Shown: positions 8,391 to 15,584 of the stretch, piece after piece
Layout: every line of letters starts with the position of its first letter
How positions within the stretch are numbered: the stretch's first letter is position 1
DNA from: DAISIL01 sp036822015
GTDB lineage: Bacteria > Bacteroidota > Bacteroidia > Cytophagales > Bernardetiaceae
Reading direction: 5' to 3'
Length of the DNA stretch: 19,948 nucleotides
Assembly: GCA_036822015.1 (NCBI GenBank)
Contig: DAISIL010000057.1
Coordinates: 1-19,948, forward strand
Position numbers and translations under genes: made by a program
The notes under the pieces: generated by a model
What the model was told of the DNA's origin: nothing
Database searches by the model: none
The model's input: only the letters and a program-made list of their open reading frames with translations

Positions 8391-9323
8391 TTAGGTATTA
8401 GTAACTGCTTTGAGAAGGCCATACTCAAAATGGCGATCCTTGAGTACTAGTAGCGGAATGTTGATGTTGAGCAAAGATAGCTTTTCTGCGGTACTGGTAC
8501 TGAAGCGAGCCGACAAAAAAGTACGTCCCTTAGACCCCATCACGATCAGATCGGCGTGTTCGATGAGTGCCTGCTGATAAATGACCTCTGCTGCTGCTCC
8601 CTTTGTTTTTGATAATTCAAACTTGGGTTGTATTTCAATATCTGTTGCGTCAAATTGGCGGATAAACTTTCGATAATCGTTTTGACTTTGTTTGTGCATC
8701 ACCTCGGCAAACTCCTCGTAGGTCTTCCCGACGGCATGGTATCCACCCGGCACTTGATAGACATTGAGGCAGACCAGATGTACGTTCGGGTTGTCGTGCG
8801 CAAACTCAAAAGCCCGTTCAACGGCATAGCGCGCATAGCGGTCGTAGGTAATGGGCAGGAGTATCTTGTCGATGGAGGTACGGTAATTTTCGGGGACACA
8901 CAAGACGGAGGAGTTACACTTGCGTACCAGTCGCTTGGTCAAGAGGCGGGTGTGTTTGATGTCAGCCTTTCGTCCGATAGTTACCAGGTCGATGTTGTGT
9001 AGCTTAGTCATCTGGAGGATACCTGCCAGAGGGTCGCCTTCTTCGATGCGGATGACGGTTTCTGATCCTTCGCGTTCAGGAAAATAGCGGGCGACTTTTT
9101 CTTTGACGTGCTGTACAAAATGGAGTTTGGCTCCGTCAAAAGATTGTGGAACTTCGTCTTTGGTGATGTTGGTCAGGGCTTTGGGCCAGTTTTTATCCGC
9201 AAAATAGACAAAAAGAATGCGCTTTGCCTTTACGATCCTGGCGATATTGGCGGCATAAGCCATCACCTTATCGTCCATGTAGCTCAAATCAAGCCCTACT
9301 AAAATTTTGTCAATGCGATACAT
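8391..9323 (-). CDS. Universal stress protein, tandem UspA domains
   Basis: This 310-residue cytoplasmic protein has two Usp folds, about residues 1-147 and 150-297. The second domain keeps the nucleotide-binding pattern G-2X-G-9X-S/T (Gly263, Gly266, Thr276 in VMGSKGRTFLSARFSTS), so it should bind ATP. The equivalent stretch in the first domain (IGRKADIKHTRLLTKR) has lost the second glycine and is probably non-binding. Such one-active, one-degenerate tandem Usp proteins are common in Bacteroidota. It is the first gene of the operon with TerC and NosL, preceded by a good -7 element 24 bases before the ATG. The function is inferred as stress sensing or signalling; no partner is proven. Confidence 0.93.
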   Translation of the reverse strand: MYRIDKILVGLDLSYMDDKVMAYAANIARIVKAKRILFVYFADKNWPKALTNITKDEVPQSFDGAKLHFVQHVKEKVARYFPEREGSETVIRIEEGDPLAGILQMTKLHNIDLVTIGRKADIKHTRLLTKRLVRKCNSSVLCVPENYRTSIDKILLPITYDRYARYAVERAFEFAHDNPNVHLVCLNVYQVPGGYHAVGKTYEEFAEVMHKQSQNDYRKFIRQFDATDIEIQPKFELSKTKGAAAEVIYQQALIEHADLIVMGSKGRTFLSARFSTSTAEKLSLLNINIPLLVLKDRHFEYGLLKAVTNT

Positions 9324-9346
9324 TTGCTGTTAACCTGTGTATTCTG

Positions 9347-9354
9347 CAAAGGTA
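9347..9354 (-). promoter_or_regulatory. Bacteroidota -7 promoter element for the Usp-TerC-NosL operon
   Basis: The minus strand reads TACCTTTG, an exact TAnnTTTG match, followed by CA. It lies 23 bases upstream of the universal stress protein start codon at 9323, giving a short leader of roughly 15-18 bases. I did not find a clear TTG -33 element at the usual distance. The position in a 59-base gap between genes supports a true promoter. Confidence 0.6.
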
Positions 9355-9382
9355 AGAAATAAACGGAGCTTTGCCATGCCTT

Positions 9383-10402
9383 TTATTGGGCGTGTAGCAA
9401 AATATCTATCCGACACCAGGGATCAGCAAAGGGGAAGGTTGTGGGAACGTCAAAACTGACGATCTGTGATGTGGCGGACAAATGTTTGTTGAGCTGATCG
9501 GTCATGGGGAGCAACTCGGCCTGGGTATGTAGGGTGGGCGTTAAGCTGGGGTGCTGTTTGAGGAAATCGTTCACCGTCGCAAGGACAGTTTTTTGTCGCC
9601 GAAGGTATCGTTTCTTTTGGGGGAACATCAGGCTATGTTTCCAGACCAGCGGTTGCTCGGCGTGGGTGCGGGTATCGGGGTCTGCCTGAAAGTAATCTTG
9701 TTGGGGCAGCGGCAGATTGGTTTTTCGGGGAGTGATTCCTTCGGTAAGGTTCTGACAATTTGAATCCTGGATATTTTCTTCAAGTTTTCCCATGATCTGA
9801 TCGTAACGCACCAATGAGTCTCCCTCTTGTGGCTGCTCGGGAAGAGGAAGCGTATCTCCGACCATCCAATAAGCCAGTTCATCCATGGCATAGGGGTTCT
9901 CGCTCAAAAACATACGGTGAATAAAGTCCACCAAAAAGCGGTTGCGCAATTCAATAACCAAAGAATCAGACAACTCATGGATATAACGAAACTGCTCCTG
10001 ATGCTTCAGCACCTGGGCTAGCTGCCCGACCGGCTTTCCCAGCAAGACAAGTTCTCGAAACTGCACCTGCACATCAAAACTATACGCATACACCTCCAAA
10101 GGCAAAACCAAAGGAAGCACATAAGGACGAAAATTATTCCCCTGCACGTAAAGTTCATACGAGAAACCGGCTTCCAGGAGCATCAAACACTCACTACTAC
10201 TGGCATCGGGCTGCCAAATGCGCTGTTCGTATTGCTTTTTCTCTCGGTTCCAAACCTTGACACGGGTTTGGAGCGGCCCACCGTCCTTGTCCAGGCTTTG
10301 GATACGTGCATTCACCTGTACGTACCGTCCTGTACGTTCGGCAGAGACATCGACCGGATACGTAAAAAAAAGTAAAAAACAAAGAAAATATACGGTACGC
10401 AT
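9383..10402 (-). CDS. Secreted protein of unknown function (339 aa)
   Basis: I do not recognise this protein. A signal peptide is clear (MRTVYFLCFLLFFTYPVDVSA, cut near residue 21). Residues about 27-118 look like a beta-sandwich resembling carboxypeptidase-regulatory-like domains of Bacteroidota envelope proteins: a ...VNARIQSLDKDGGPLQTRVKVW strand pair, then AGFSYELYVQGNNFRPYVLPL, then a VQVQFREL strand. The remainder (about 125-339) is helical and charged, with cysteines only at 46, 218 and 331 by eye. No enzyme motif is visible. The gene lies after a 118-base gap holding a hairpin and ends 59 bases before the universal stress gene. A periplasmic location is likely. Confidence 0.8.
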   Translation of the reverse strand: MRTVYFLCFLLFFTYPVDVSAERTGRYVQVNARIQSLDKDGGPLQTRVKVWNREKKQYEQRIWQPDASSSECLMLLEAGFSYELYVQGNNFRPYVLPLVLPLEVYAYSFDVQVQFRELVLLGKPVGQLAQVLKHQEQFRYIHELSDSLVIELRNRFLVDFIHRMFLSENPYAMDELAYWMVGDTLPLPEQPQEGDSLVRYDQIMGKLEENIQDSNCQNLTEGITPRKTNLPLPQQDYFQADPDTRTHAEQPLVWKHSLMFPQKKRYLRRQKTVLATVNDFLKQHPSLTPTLHTQAELLPMTDQLNKHLSATSQIVSFDVPTTFPFADPWCRIDILLHAQ

Positions 10403-10440
10403 AAGCGGGTGGCTCGGCCATCAACGGAAAACATGGGGTC

Positions 10441-10470
10441 ATTTCGTTGGGATAGGACGACCAACAAAAT
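10441..10470 (-). terminator. Stem-loop after the propeller gene
   Basis: Ten bases (10441-10450) and ten bases (10461-10470) form a stem around a 10-base loop. On the plus strand there is one C-A mismatch. In the minus-strand RNA that position becomes a U-G wobble, so all ten pairs form. That direction bias matches the gene just upstream, which ends at 10521. There is no strong U-run after it, so it may end transcription weakly or only protect the mRNA 3' end. Confidence 0.5.
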
Positions 10471-10520
10471 CTTAGGTAGCTACTACTATACAAATGATTA
10501 TCAAAAATCTTACCATTTAT

Positions 10521-11732
10521 TTACTTTCCCGCAGTGCTGACCTTAGCTACGAACATATCCATTCCTCGGGTATCGAGGTTTTCGTTCGTGTATCCAGACA
10601 AAAAGTAGCCGCTCTTATCGTGCGCCTCCACAATGCCATGGGCGATCTGCATTTGCTCTCCCCCAAAACTATGCTGCCAAAGGAGTGCGCCTTTTCGGTT
10701 GAGTTTGGCTACCAGTATGTTATGTCCAAGTGGGCTGGTGTTTTCGTGGTACTCATTGGGTACATATACATCCGTATAGCCAGCCACAACTACGTGGTTA
10801 TCACTCGTGATGGCTACATCAAAAAACTCATCCGTGCTTAGCCCACCAATGTTTTTTGACCATAATTGTTTGCCTTCGGCATTGATCTCAAATAGCCATC
10901 CATCGTGGCTCCCCTCAGCAAAAGAATAACTATATCCGGCCACAACAAAATGCCCATCCGGCGTAACGGCTACGGCATTGCCCATCTCGTTATCAGGGCC
11001 GCCGTAGGTTTTGTCCCATACTTTGTTGCCGTCTTTGTCGAGGGCGACTACCCACACCTCCCAACGGCCGTAGCCCAGGGACTCGGTCTGCCCCACAACA
11101 AGATAGCCATCATCAGCGGTGCGAATGACATCGTTGGCCATGTCATTTTTTTCTTTGCCGTAAGTCTTCCTCCAAATTTCTTTACCTTCCTTATCAATTT
11201 TGATAATGAGCATATCACTTAGTCCGCTCTCCAGGTCTAAGGTTGTCCCGACAACGACAAAATCACCTTCTTGCGTCTCCGCGATGGCGTTGGCCTCGTC
11301 GATACTGGTACGGCTACCGTAGGTTTGCTGCCACTTGAGGAGACCTTTATCGTCAAGGCGGATGACCCAAAAATCCTTCAAACCAACCCCTCCACCGTAA
11401 GAATCCGAATAGCCAACGATCATCAGGTGTTGATCGCTGGTCTCGATGCCACAGTGGGCTTCTTCGCTTTCTTCGGCCCCAAAGTTTTTGTCCCAAACGA
11501 CTTTCCCCTGTGCATTGACCTTGATGACGTTCATGTTCATATCGCCTACACCGTAGGAATCTGTCCGGCCATACAAGACGTAGTTTTGATCGCTGGTCTT
11601 GAAGATGCCCTTGTTGGTTTCGATGCCTTTACCACCGATGGCTTGGTAAAATTCAACTTTTGTAGGACCGACCTGATACCACATGGCCGATGAACCGATC
11701 AGGAGTATGCCGAAAAGAAGAAGTGCTTTCAT
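10521..11732 (-). CDS. Secreted seven-bladed beta-propeller protein
   Basis: I set the start at the ATG 11732-11730 because it opens a signal peptide (MKALLLFGILLIGSSAMWYQ). An upstream in-frame extension to 11813 adds 27 basic residues of non-signal character. The mature part has about 50-residue repeats with the pattern D-G-x-[FY]-V-V-[AV]-G-x-T/S ... W-x-x-x-[YF]-G: VVWDKNFG, LKWQQTYG, EIWRKTYG, KVWDKTYGG, QLWSKNIGG and LLWQHSFGG. A first strand FYQAIGG and a last strand MFVAKVSTAGK appear to close a seventh blade. This resembles the PQQ/WD40-like propellers common in secreted Bacteroidota proteins. No catalytic residues are evident; it is likely a binding or scaffold protein. It starts 87 bases after hemA ends, so it could be read from the hemA transcript or from its own promoter. 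Confidence 0.88.
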   Translation of the reverse strand: MKALLLFGILLIGSSAMWYQVGPTKVEFYQAIGGKGIETNKGIFKTSDQNYVLYGRTDSYGVGDMNMNVIKVNAQGKVVWDKNFGAEESEEAHCGIETSDQHLMIVGYSDSYGGGVGLKDFWVIRLDDKGLLKWQQTYGSRTSIDEANAIAETQEGDFVVVGTTLDLESGLSDMLIIKIDKEGKEIWRKTYGKEKNDMANDVIRTADDGYLVVGQTESLGYGRWEVWVVALDKDGNKVWDKTYGGPDNEMGNAVAVTPDGHFVVAGYSYSFAEGSHDGWLFEINAEGKQLWSKNIGGLSTDEFFDVAITSDNHVVVAGYTDVYVPNEYHENTSPLGHNILVAKLNRKGALLWQHSFGGEQMQIAHGIVEAHDKSGYFLSGYTNENLDTRGMDMFVAKVSTAGK

Positions 11733-11819
11733 AGATTTTTGTTGTTCCGATGTCCTTATGTGGTACTTGCTAAACCACCGATGGTGTATTTTTGAGACAA
11801 CAAAGAACAACAAATGTGC

Positions 11820-13094
11820 CTAGTTTATTTTTTCGGATTGTCCTTCTAAGTTAAAGAGATCATTCAGCAGATCAATGAGCGTTTCGGCTTCGCCGCGCTT
11901 ACAGGCGGCTTTGAGTTGAAGGACAGGTAATTTGAGGACTTTCTGCATCATGCTGCGGGTGGCTGCCTCGAGAAGTTCGGCTTCGGCGGGGCTGGCTTTT
12001 TTGAGGAAGCGGGCGAGTTCGTCTTTGCGGATGTCCTCGAGGGCATTTTTGAGGCGTTGGATGGTGGGGGAGAAAAGCATCTCCTGGGCCCACTCTTCAA
12101 AACCCTGCATGGACTCCTCAATGATCGCCTTGACGCGGGGGATGGCGGCTTTGCGTCGCTCCACCACAGCGTGGGTGCGCTGCTGAATCTGGTCGATGTT
12201 GTAGAGCAGAACGCCCGTGCGCTGCTCTACGTCGGGGGCGATGCTACGGGGCATCGAAAGATCAATCAAGTGCTTGAAACTCAAAATCTCCCAGTGGGAG
12301 AGATCACTGTGGGTCAAGAAGGGTTGGGCAACGGCCATGGCCGAGATGACAATATCGAAGCGCGACAGCTCAGCGTGCAGTCGCTCAAAAGGCAGGACGG
12401 AAAAGCCGCATTCCTGCGCCAGGGCCTCGGCTTTGGCGGCCGTGCGGTTGGTGAGCGTAACATCGGTGAGCTTAAAGTTGAGGAGGTTTTTGGCTACATC
12501 GCGCCCCATCTCGCCTAAGCCAATGACCAGGATGCGCGGACTGATCCAGGCACGCCCCAACTCGGCGGCTAGCTCGGCAGCGGCATAGGATGCCGAGGCT
12601 GCCCCGTCGCGGAAGTGCGTCTCCTGGGCTACCCGCTTATGTGTAAAAAAGATGGTGTGCATCAGGCGATGCAAAAACGGCCCCGCCAGTTGGGCATCCG
12701 CTGCCCATTGGTAGGCGTTCTTTACTTGATGCGAAATTTGCAAATCCCCAATTACCTGCGACTCCAACCCCATCGAAACCGAAAACAGATGCCGTACTGC
12801 TGCGGCTTCATCCAAAAATACCTCCGTGTAGTCCAGGAGGCTGGCCGGCTGTGGGATACCCTTTTCGATGCCGATCAGTTGAATAAAAGGCAAGGTCAGG
12901 TCGCGTTCCGAAACGTAGTACACCTCTGTTCGGTTACAGGTAGAAAGAATCAGTACTTCCTGCAAACCAAAGAGATCCGGGAGCTTGGCCAGCAAACGGC
13001 GGGTCGTGTCCTCGCCCAGGGCCACCTGCTCGCGGATGGCTACCGGTGCGTTTTTGTAGGAAAAACTGAAGGCTTTGAACGATGGATTTGGCAT
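11820..13094 (-). CDS. hemA: Glutamyl-tRNA reductase
   Basis: HemA reduces glutamyl-tRNA(Glu) to glutamate-1-semialdehyde with NADPH, the first committed step of C5 tetrapyrrole (heme) synthesis, in the cytoplasm. At 424 residues it has the usual length. The catalytic nucleophile Cys53 sits in ILSTCNRTEVYY. The substrate region has HLFSVSMGLESQVIGDLQI (His102), with VIGD where many family members have VLGE. The NADPH site GLGEMG is at 192-197. The C-terminal dimerisation helices fill about 310-424. The gene begins 29 bases after the b5-like gene ends, so the two form a heme-related operon, and it ends 87 bases before the propeller gene. The identification is very secure. Confidence 0.98.
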   Translation of the reverse strand: MPNPSFKAFSFSYKNAPVAIREQVALGEDTTRRLLAKLPDLFGLQEVLILSTCNRTEVYYVSERDLTLPFIQLIGIEKGIPQPASLLDYTEVFLDEAAAVRHLFSVSMGLESQVIGDLQISHQVKNAYQWAADAQLAGPFLHRLMHTIFFTHKRVAQETHFRDGAASASYAAAELAAELGRAWISPRILVIGLGEMGRDVAKNLLNFKLTDVTLTNRTAAKAEALAQECGFSVLPFERLHAELSRFDIVISAMAVAQPFLTHSDLSHWEILSFKHLIDLSMPRSIAPDVEQRTGVLLYNIDQIQQRTHAVVERRKAAIPRVKAIIEESMQGFEEWAQEMLFSPTIQRLKNALEDIRKDELARFLKKASPAEAELLEAATRSMMQKVLKLPVLQLKAACKRGEAETLIDLLNDLFNLEGQSEKIN

Positions 13095-13123
13095 GGGTTC
13101 TTTTTACTTTTTTTGGGTAGTAG

Positions 13124-13378
13124 TCAAGTAATCTTCGGAGCGATCAAACGCCCTACGGCTGCAAATTTATCAAAAACATTGGCATTGTGGGGGGCATCCT
13201 GTTCCAATTCTTCGGTGAGATCTTGCCCTGCCCAGTGTTCGTAGTGTTGCCCCTTGCGCCAGAGCCTTGAGCGGCTTACGTCGTAGATGACCCCTCGGTA
13301 AGCACACCAAATTTCGGGGCGGTCTTGTCCGTTGTAGTGGGCCAACTGTCCCGATGTATAAAGCGGTAAGGCATCCAT
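13124..13378 (-). CDS. Small cytochrome-b5-like heme-binding protein
   Basis: With the ATG at 13378 this is an 84-residue soluble protein that is essentially one cytochrome b5-like heme/steroid-binding domain: MDALPLYTSGQLAHYNG, IWCAYRGVIYDVS, LWRKGQHYEHWAGQDLTEEL, DAPHNANVFDKF. Likely heme ligands or contacts are the histidines in GQHYEHW (His45, His48) and APH (His64), as in the family of short prokaryotic b5-like proteins. The frame stays open far upstream, but earlier residues lack the family pattern and overlap the divergent lipoprotein gene. An ATG four codons upstream (13390) is the main alternative. It ends 29 bases before hemA and is almost certainly co-transcribed. A role in heme carriage, buffering or electron transfer is inferred. 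Confidence 0.85.
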   Translation of the reverse strand: MDALPLYTSGQLAHYNGQDRPEIWCAYRGVIYDVSRSRLWRKGQHYEHWAGQDLTEELEQDAPHNANVFDKFAAVGRLIAPKIT

Positions 13379-13492
13379 AAATTGATACATCAAAGTTCGG
13401 CGCAAAGCAGCAAAAGGTATATGATATTTCACTTGTTTTGTACTGACTTTGCTCAAATTTAAATCAATCGTCCAATAAAATTGTTGATCTTG

Positions 13493-13666
13493 ATGAAAAA
13501 ATACCTCCGCCAAAGCGTACAAATGCTTATTTTTGTGGGAATCACTGCCTGTGCCACCACCCGCGAAGACCTCACCCAAGCAACGGGCTACCAAGACCCC
13601 GCCAACTTTGAAGAAAAACTAGAAGCCGCTGACAATGAACGCCAAACGCACCTCAAAAAAAAATAA
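13493..13666 (+). CDS. Small lipoprotein overlapping nuoI
   Basis: The ATG at 13493 opens a 57-residue frame with a basic start, a hydrophobic stretch and lipobox ITAC (MKKYLRQSVQMLIFVGITAC), giving a lipoprotein of about 38 mature residues rich in Glu, Lys, Gln and Asp. Its last 32 bases overlap the start of nuoI in another frame, which suggests translational coupling. An upstream in-frame TTG (13481) is possible but would place residues before the basic start. No homology is recognised. Short size and overlap leave some doubt, but the signal peptide and lipobox make chance unlikely. Confidence 0.55.
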   Translation: MKKYLRQSVQMLIFVGITACATTREDLTQATGYQDPANFEEKLEAADNERQTHLKKK

Positions 13667-14306
13667 AGCACCCATCGGATATTGGCAACAACCCCTGATC
13701 GCCTGGCGTACCCTTGCCCGAGGAGCCGCCCTGACCTGGAAACACCTCCTGCAAGCCATCCAACGACCCCGACGCAAGCACTTCGACCCATCCGACAAGC
13801 AGTATTTCAGTGATCCCGATGGCATCGCCACCATGCGCTATCCCTACGAAGCCCCACCCCTAACCGACCACGGACGCTACCGGCTTCACAACGAAATCGA
13901 AGACTGTATCGTCTGCGATAAATGCGCCGATGTATGCCCCGTTGATTGTATCGAGATCGAATCCGTCCGATCCACCGAAGGAACCATCCGAAAAGCCTCC
14001 GACGGAACAGCCATTCGCCTCTATGCCACCAAGTTCAATATCGACATGGCCAAGTGCTGCTACTGCGGCTTATGCACCGTCGTCTGCCCGACAGAGTGCC
14101 TGACCATGACCAAAGCCTATGATTACAGCGAAGTCAATGTGGCCCAAATGATCTACGCCTTCTCCGACCTAAGCCCCGAAGAAGTCCAACAAAAAAAAGC
14201 CGCCTGGGCCGCCGCCGAAGCCGAGAAAAAAGCCAAAACCGCCGCCCCAAGTCCACCATCACGCCCACAAGCCAGAATCGTCCGAAAGAAAAAAACAGAA
14301 GACTAG
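13635..14306 (+). CDS. nuoI: NADH-quinone oxidoreductase subunit I (solitary)
   Basis: NuoI carries the two [4Fe-4S] clusters (N6a, N6b) that relay electrons in the peripheral arm of respiratory complex I. Both motifs are intact: CIVCDKCADVCP (Cys91, 94, 97, 101) and CCYCGLCTVVCP (Cys141, 144, 147, 151). The N-terminal region (GYWQQPLIAWRTLARGAALTWKHLL, about 15-40) matches the family's membrane-contacting helix. At 223 residues it has a charged, proline- and lysine-rich tail from about residue 185 that looks disordered. No other nuo gene is present, and both downstream and upstream neighbours are on the opposite strand, so this copy stands alone. Complex I genes elsewhere in the genome are assumed, not seen. 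Confidence 0.93.
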   Translation: MNAKRTSKKNKAPIGYWQQPLIAWRTLARGAALTWKHLLQAIQRPRRKHFDPSDKQYFSDPDGIATMRYPYEAPPLTDHGRYRLHNEIEDCIVCDKCADVCPVDCIEIESVRSTEGTIRKASDGTAIRLYATKFNIDMAKCCYCGLCTVVCPTECLTMTKAYDYSEVNVAQMIYAFSDLSPEEVQQKKAAWAAAEAEKKAKTAAPSPPSRPQARIVRKKKTED

Positions 14307-14312
14307 CGGGAA

Positions 14313-14342
14313 ACTTTGGATGCCTCCAAAATTCCCCAAAGT
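14313..14342. terminator. Stem-loop between convergent nuoI and barrel-protein genes
   Basis: A perfect 7-base inverted repeat, ACTTTGG (14313-14319) and CCAAAGT (14336-14342), spans a 16-base loop. It lies between the nuoI stop (14304-14306) and the stop of the convergent gene (14373). A shorter alternative stem using CCAAA at 14326-14330 is also possible. Placement in a convergent gap favours a bidirectional terminator, but a U-run is lacking on both strands. Confidence 0.4.
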
Positions 14343-14372
14343 CAAATATGAACTTATCCAGGGATAACCGGC

Positions 14373-15584
14373 TTAGAACCGCCACCAGCCTCCCAATCTC
14401 AACCCCATCCCTGAGGTATGGCGGCGCAAAAGTCCGGTACGGTTTAGGGCAGGTTCATAAAACAAAAGTGAATTTAGTCCCCAACGTTTTCCCATCGGAC
14501 GGGACAAACCCGCCTCCATCCGCAGGTTATTCCAACCCCAGGCGGGCTGAGCCAAACTGTTACGGCTTCTTTCGGTGTACTGCTCGTCATCGTCGGGGTC
14601 TTCAATGTCATAAGCGTAGGTGAATCGCTCTCGTAGCAGTTGCTGCCCCGTGATACCAAAACCAACAAAGGGCTGCCATCTGCTGTCGGGCCACAAGTGA
14701 TAGCGCAGGCGGATGGGCATCACCAAAGATGTTTGCTGTGCTTCAAGATATTCGGGAAACCTGCCATTCAGGAGAATCGGCTGTGGAAGACGCTCAATTT
14801 CATCCGACGAGAGAACGGCGGCTACTTTTCCGTCTAGCTCATAGGCAACTGTACTAGCCGCCAGTCCGAGAGAGAGTTCCCAGCGAGTACTCAAACGGAG
14901 ATGCCCATCTAGCCCGGCTCGTATGCCTAGGTAGGGATCGGTTCCACTGACCTGTGGAAGTAGCCCGGCGGCAGTAAGCTCGGCAGATAGCTGCCAGGTA
15001 TCCGTCCAGCGCCTTACTTTTTGCCAAAGAGACGGTTGCTTAGGCGATAAGAAGGCTTGTTTGCTGGGATGCAAACGATCCACAGGCGGGCCTTGTGTCC
15101 AGACAAACTGCCCTTCGAGTAGGGGAAAGTCAGGAACTTTTGCCGTTAGTCGCTCTTCGAGGAAAGACTGCGCCAAAAATTGTCCTAAGCGTTGTTCCGT
15201 ATTAGGCGTTTGGATCAGCGACGGGGGTAGATAGAAGGTCGATAACGCAGCAAAAGGCATACCTACGGCGGTGTAGCCTTGCTGTTGCTGTTGCTCCACC
15301 AGATCAGGTGCTTGGCTGATGATGTAAAGCGTATCTACGACACGCTGGGTCATCACCGATGTTGCTTGTGTTGTTTTGAGGTTGTGCAGTTGGTGTTCTA
15401 GTCGCCACCACAACAGAAGGTTAAGCAACAACAAGACCGCTAGCATGACCCAGACCAAAGAGCGGGGACGCTTGGGGAGTTGCCGGGCCACCCGTCGCCA
15501 AAGACTTTTTTGGTAAGCCGGCACAGGTGCTGGATCAGCTTCTAGCTTTTGTCTTATTTTCTTATAAAAATCTTCAGGCGCCAT
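14373..15584 (-). CDS. Transmembrane-anchored protein with C-terminal beta-barrel-like domain, partner of ECF sigma
   Basis: The 403-residue protein starts with about 40 charged, cytosol-facing residues (MAPEDFYKKIRQKLEADPAP...) and one strong membrane helix (WVMLAVLLLLNLLLWW, about 45-60). A linker of about 140 residues follows, then an amphipathic beta-rich part (from about 210) with alternating aromatics and glycines, such as LGIRAGLDGHLRLSTRWELSLGLAAS and RPMGKRWGLNSLLFYEPALN, ending in WWRF. The last part resembles outer-membrane barrel domains (PorT-like), while the front resembles Bacteroidota anti-sigma factors of the single-helix kind. Its start overlaps the sigma gene by 11 bases, so translation is coupled. 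The proposed anti-sigma role is inference from this layout; no zinc (ZAS) motif is visible. Confidence 0.75.
   Translation of the reverse strand: MAPEDFYKKIRQKLEADPAPVPAYQKSLWRRVARQLPKRPRSLVWVMLAVLLLLNLLLWWRLEHQLHNLKTTQATSVMTQRVVDTLYIISQAPDLVEQQQQQGYTAVGMPFAALSTFYLPPSLIQTPNTEQRLGQFLAQSFLEERLTAKVPDFPLLEGQFVWTQGPPVDRLHPSKQAFLSPKQPSLWQKVRRWTDTWQLSAELTAAGLLPQVSGTDPYLGIRAGLDGHLRLSTRWELSLGLAASTVAYELDGKVAAVLSSDEIERLPQPILLNGRFPEYLEAQQTSLVMPIRLRYHLWPDSRWQPFVGFGITGQQLLRERFTYAYDIEDPDDDEQYTERSRNSLAQPAWGWNNLRMEAGLSRPMGKRWGLNSLLFYEPALNRTGLLRRHTSGMGLRLGGWWRF

Noticed and set aside
10494..10841. 115-codon plus-strand open frame
   Set aside because: Lies opposite the propeller gene, whose repeats explain the sequence; no signal or motif of its own.
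11733..11813. 27-codon upstream extension of the propeller frame
   Set aside because: It would place basic residues ahead of a good signal peptide.
12057..12518. 153-codon plus-strand open frame inside hemA
   Set aside because: Antisense to the NADPH-binding and helical regions of hemA; not protein-like.
12615..13244. 209-codon plus-strand open frame opposite hemA and the b5-like gene
   Set aside because: It is antisense to the secure hemA coding region and has no family-like motif or start context; a shadow frame.
13448..13483. TTTG with TAAAATTG as a promoter for the lipoprotein-nuoI pair
   Set aside because: The 24-base spacing is too long, and the -7-like element would sit almost on the start codon.
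13379..13594. N-terminal extension of the b5-like frame (up to 72 extra codons)
   Set aside because: It overlaps the divergent lipoprotein gene and lacks b5 family features; the ATG at 13378 fits family length.
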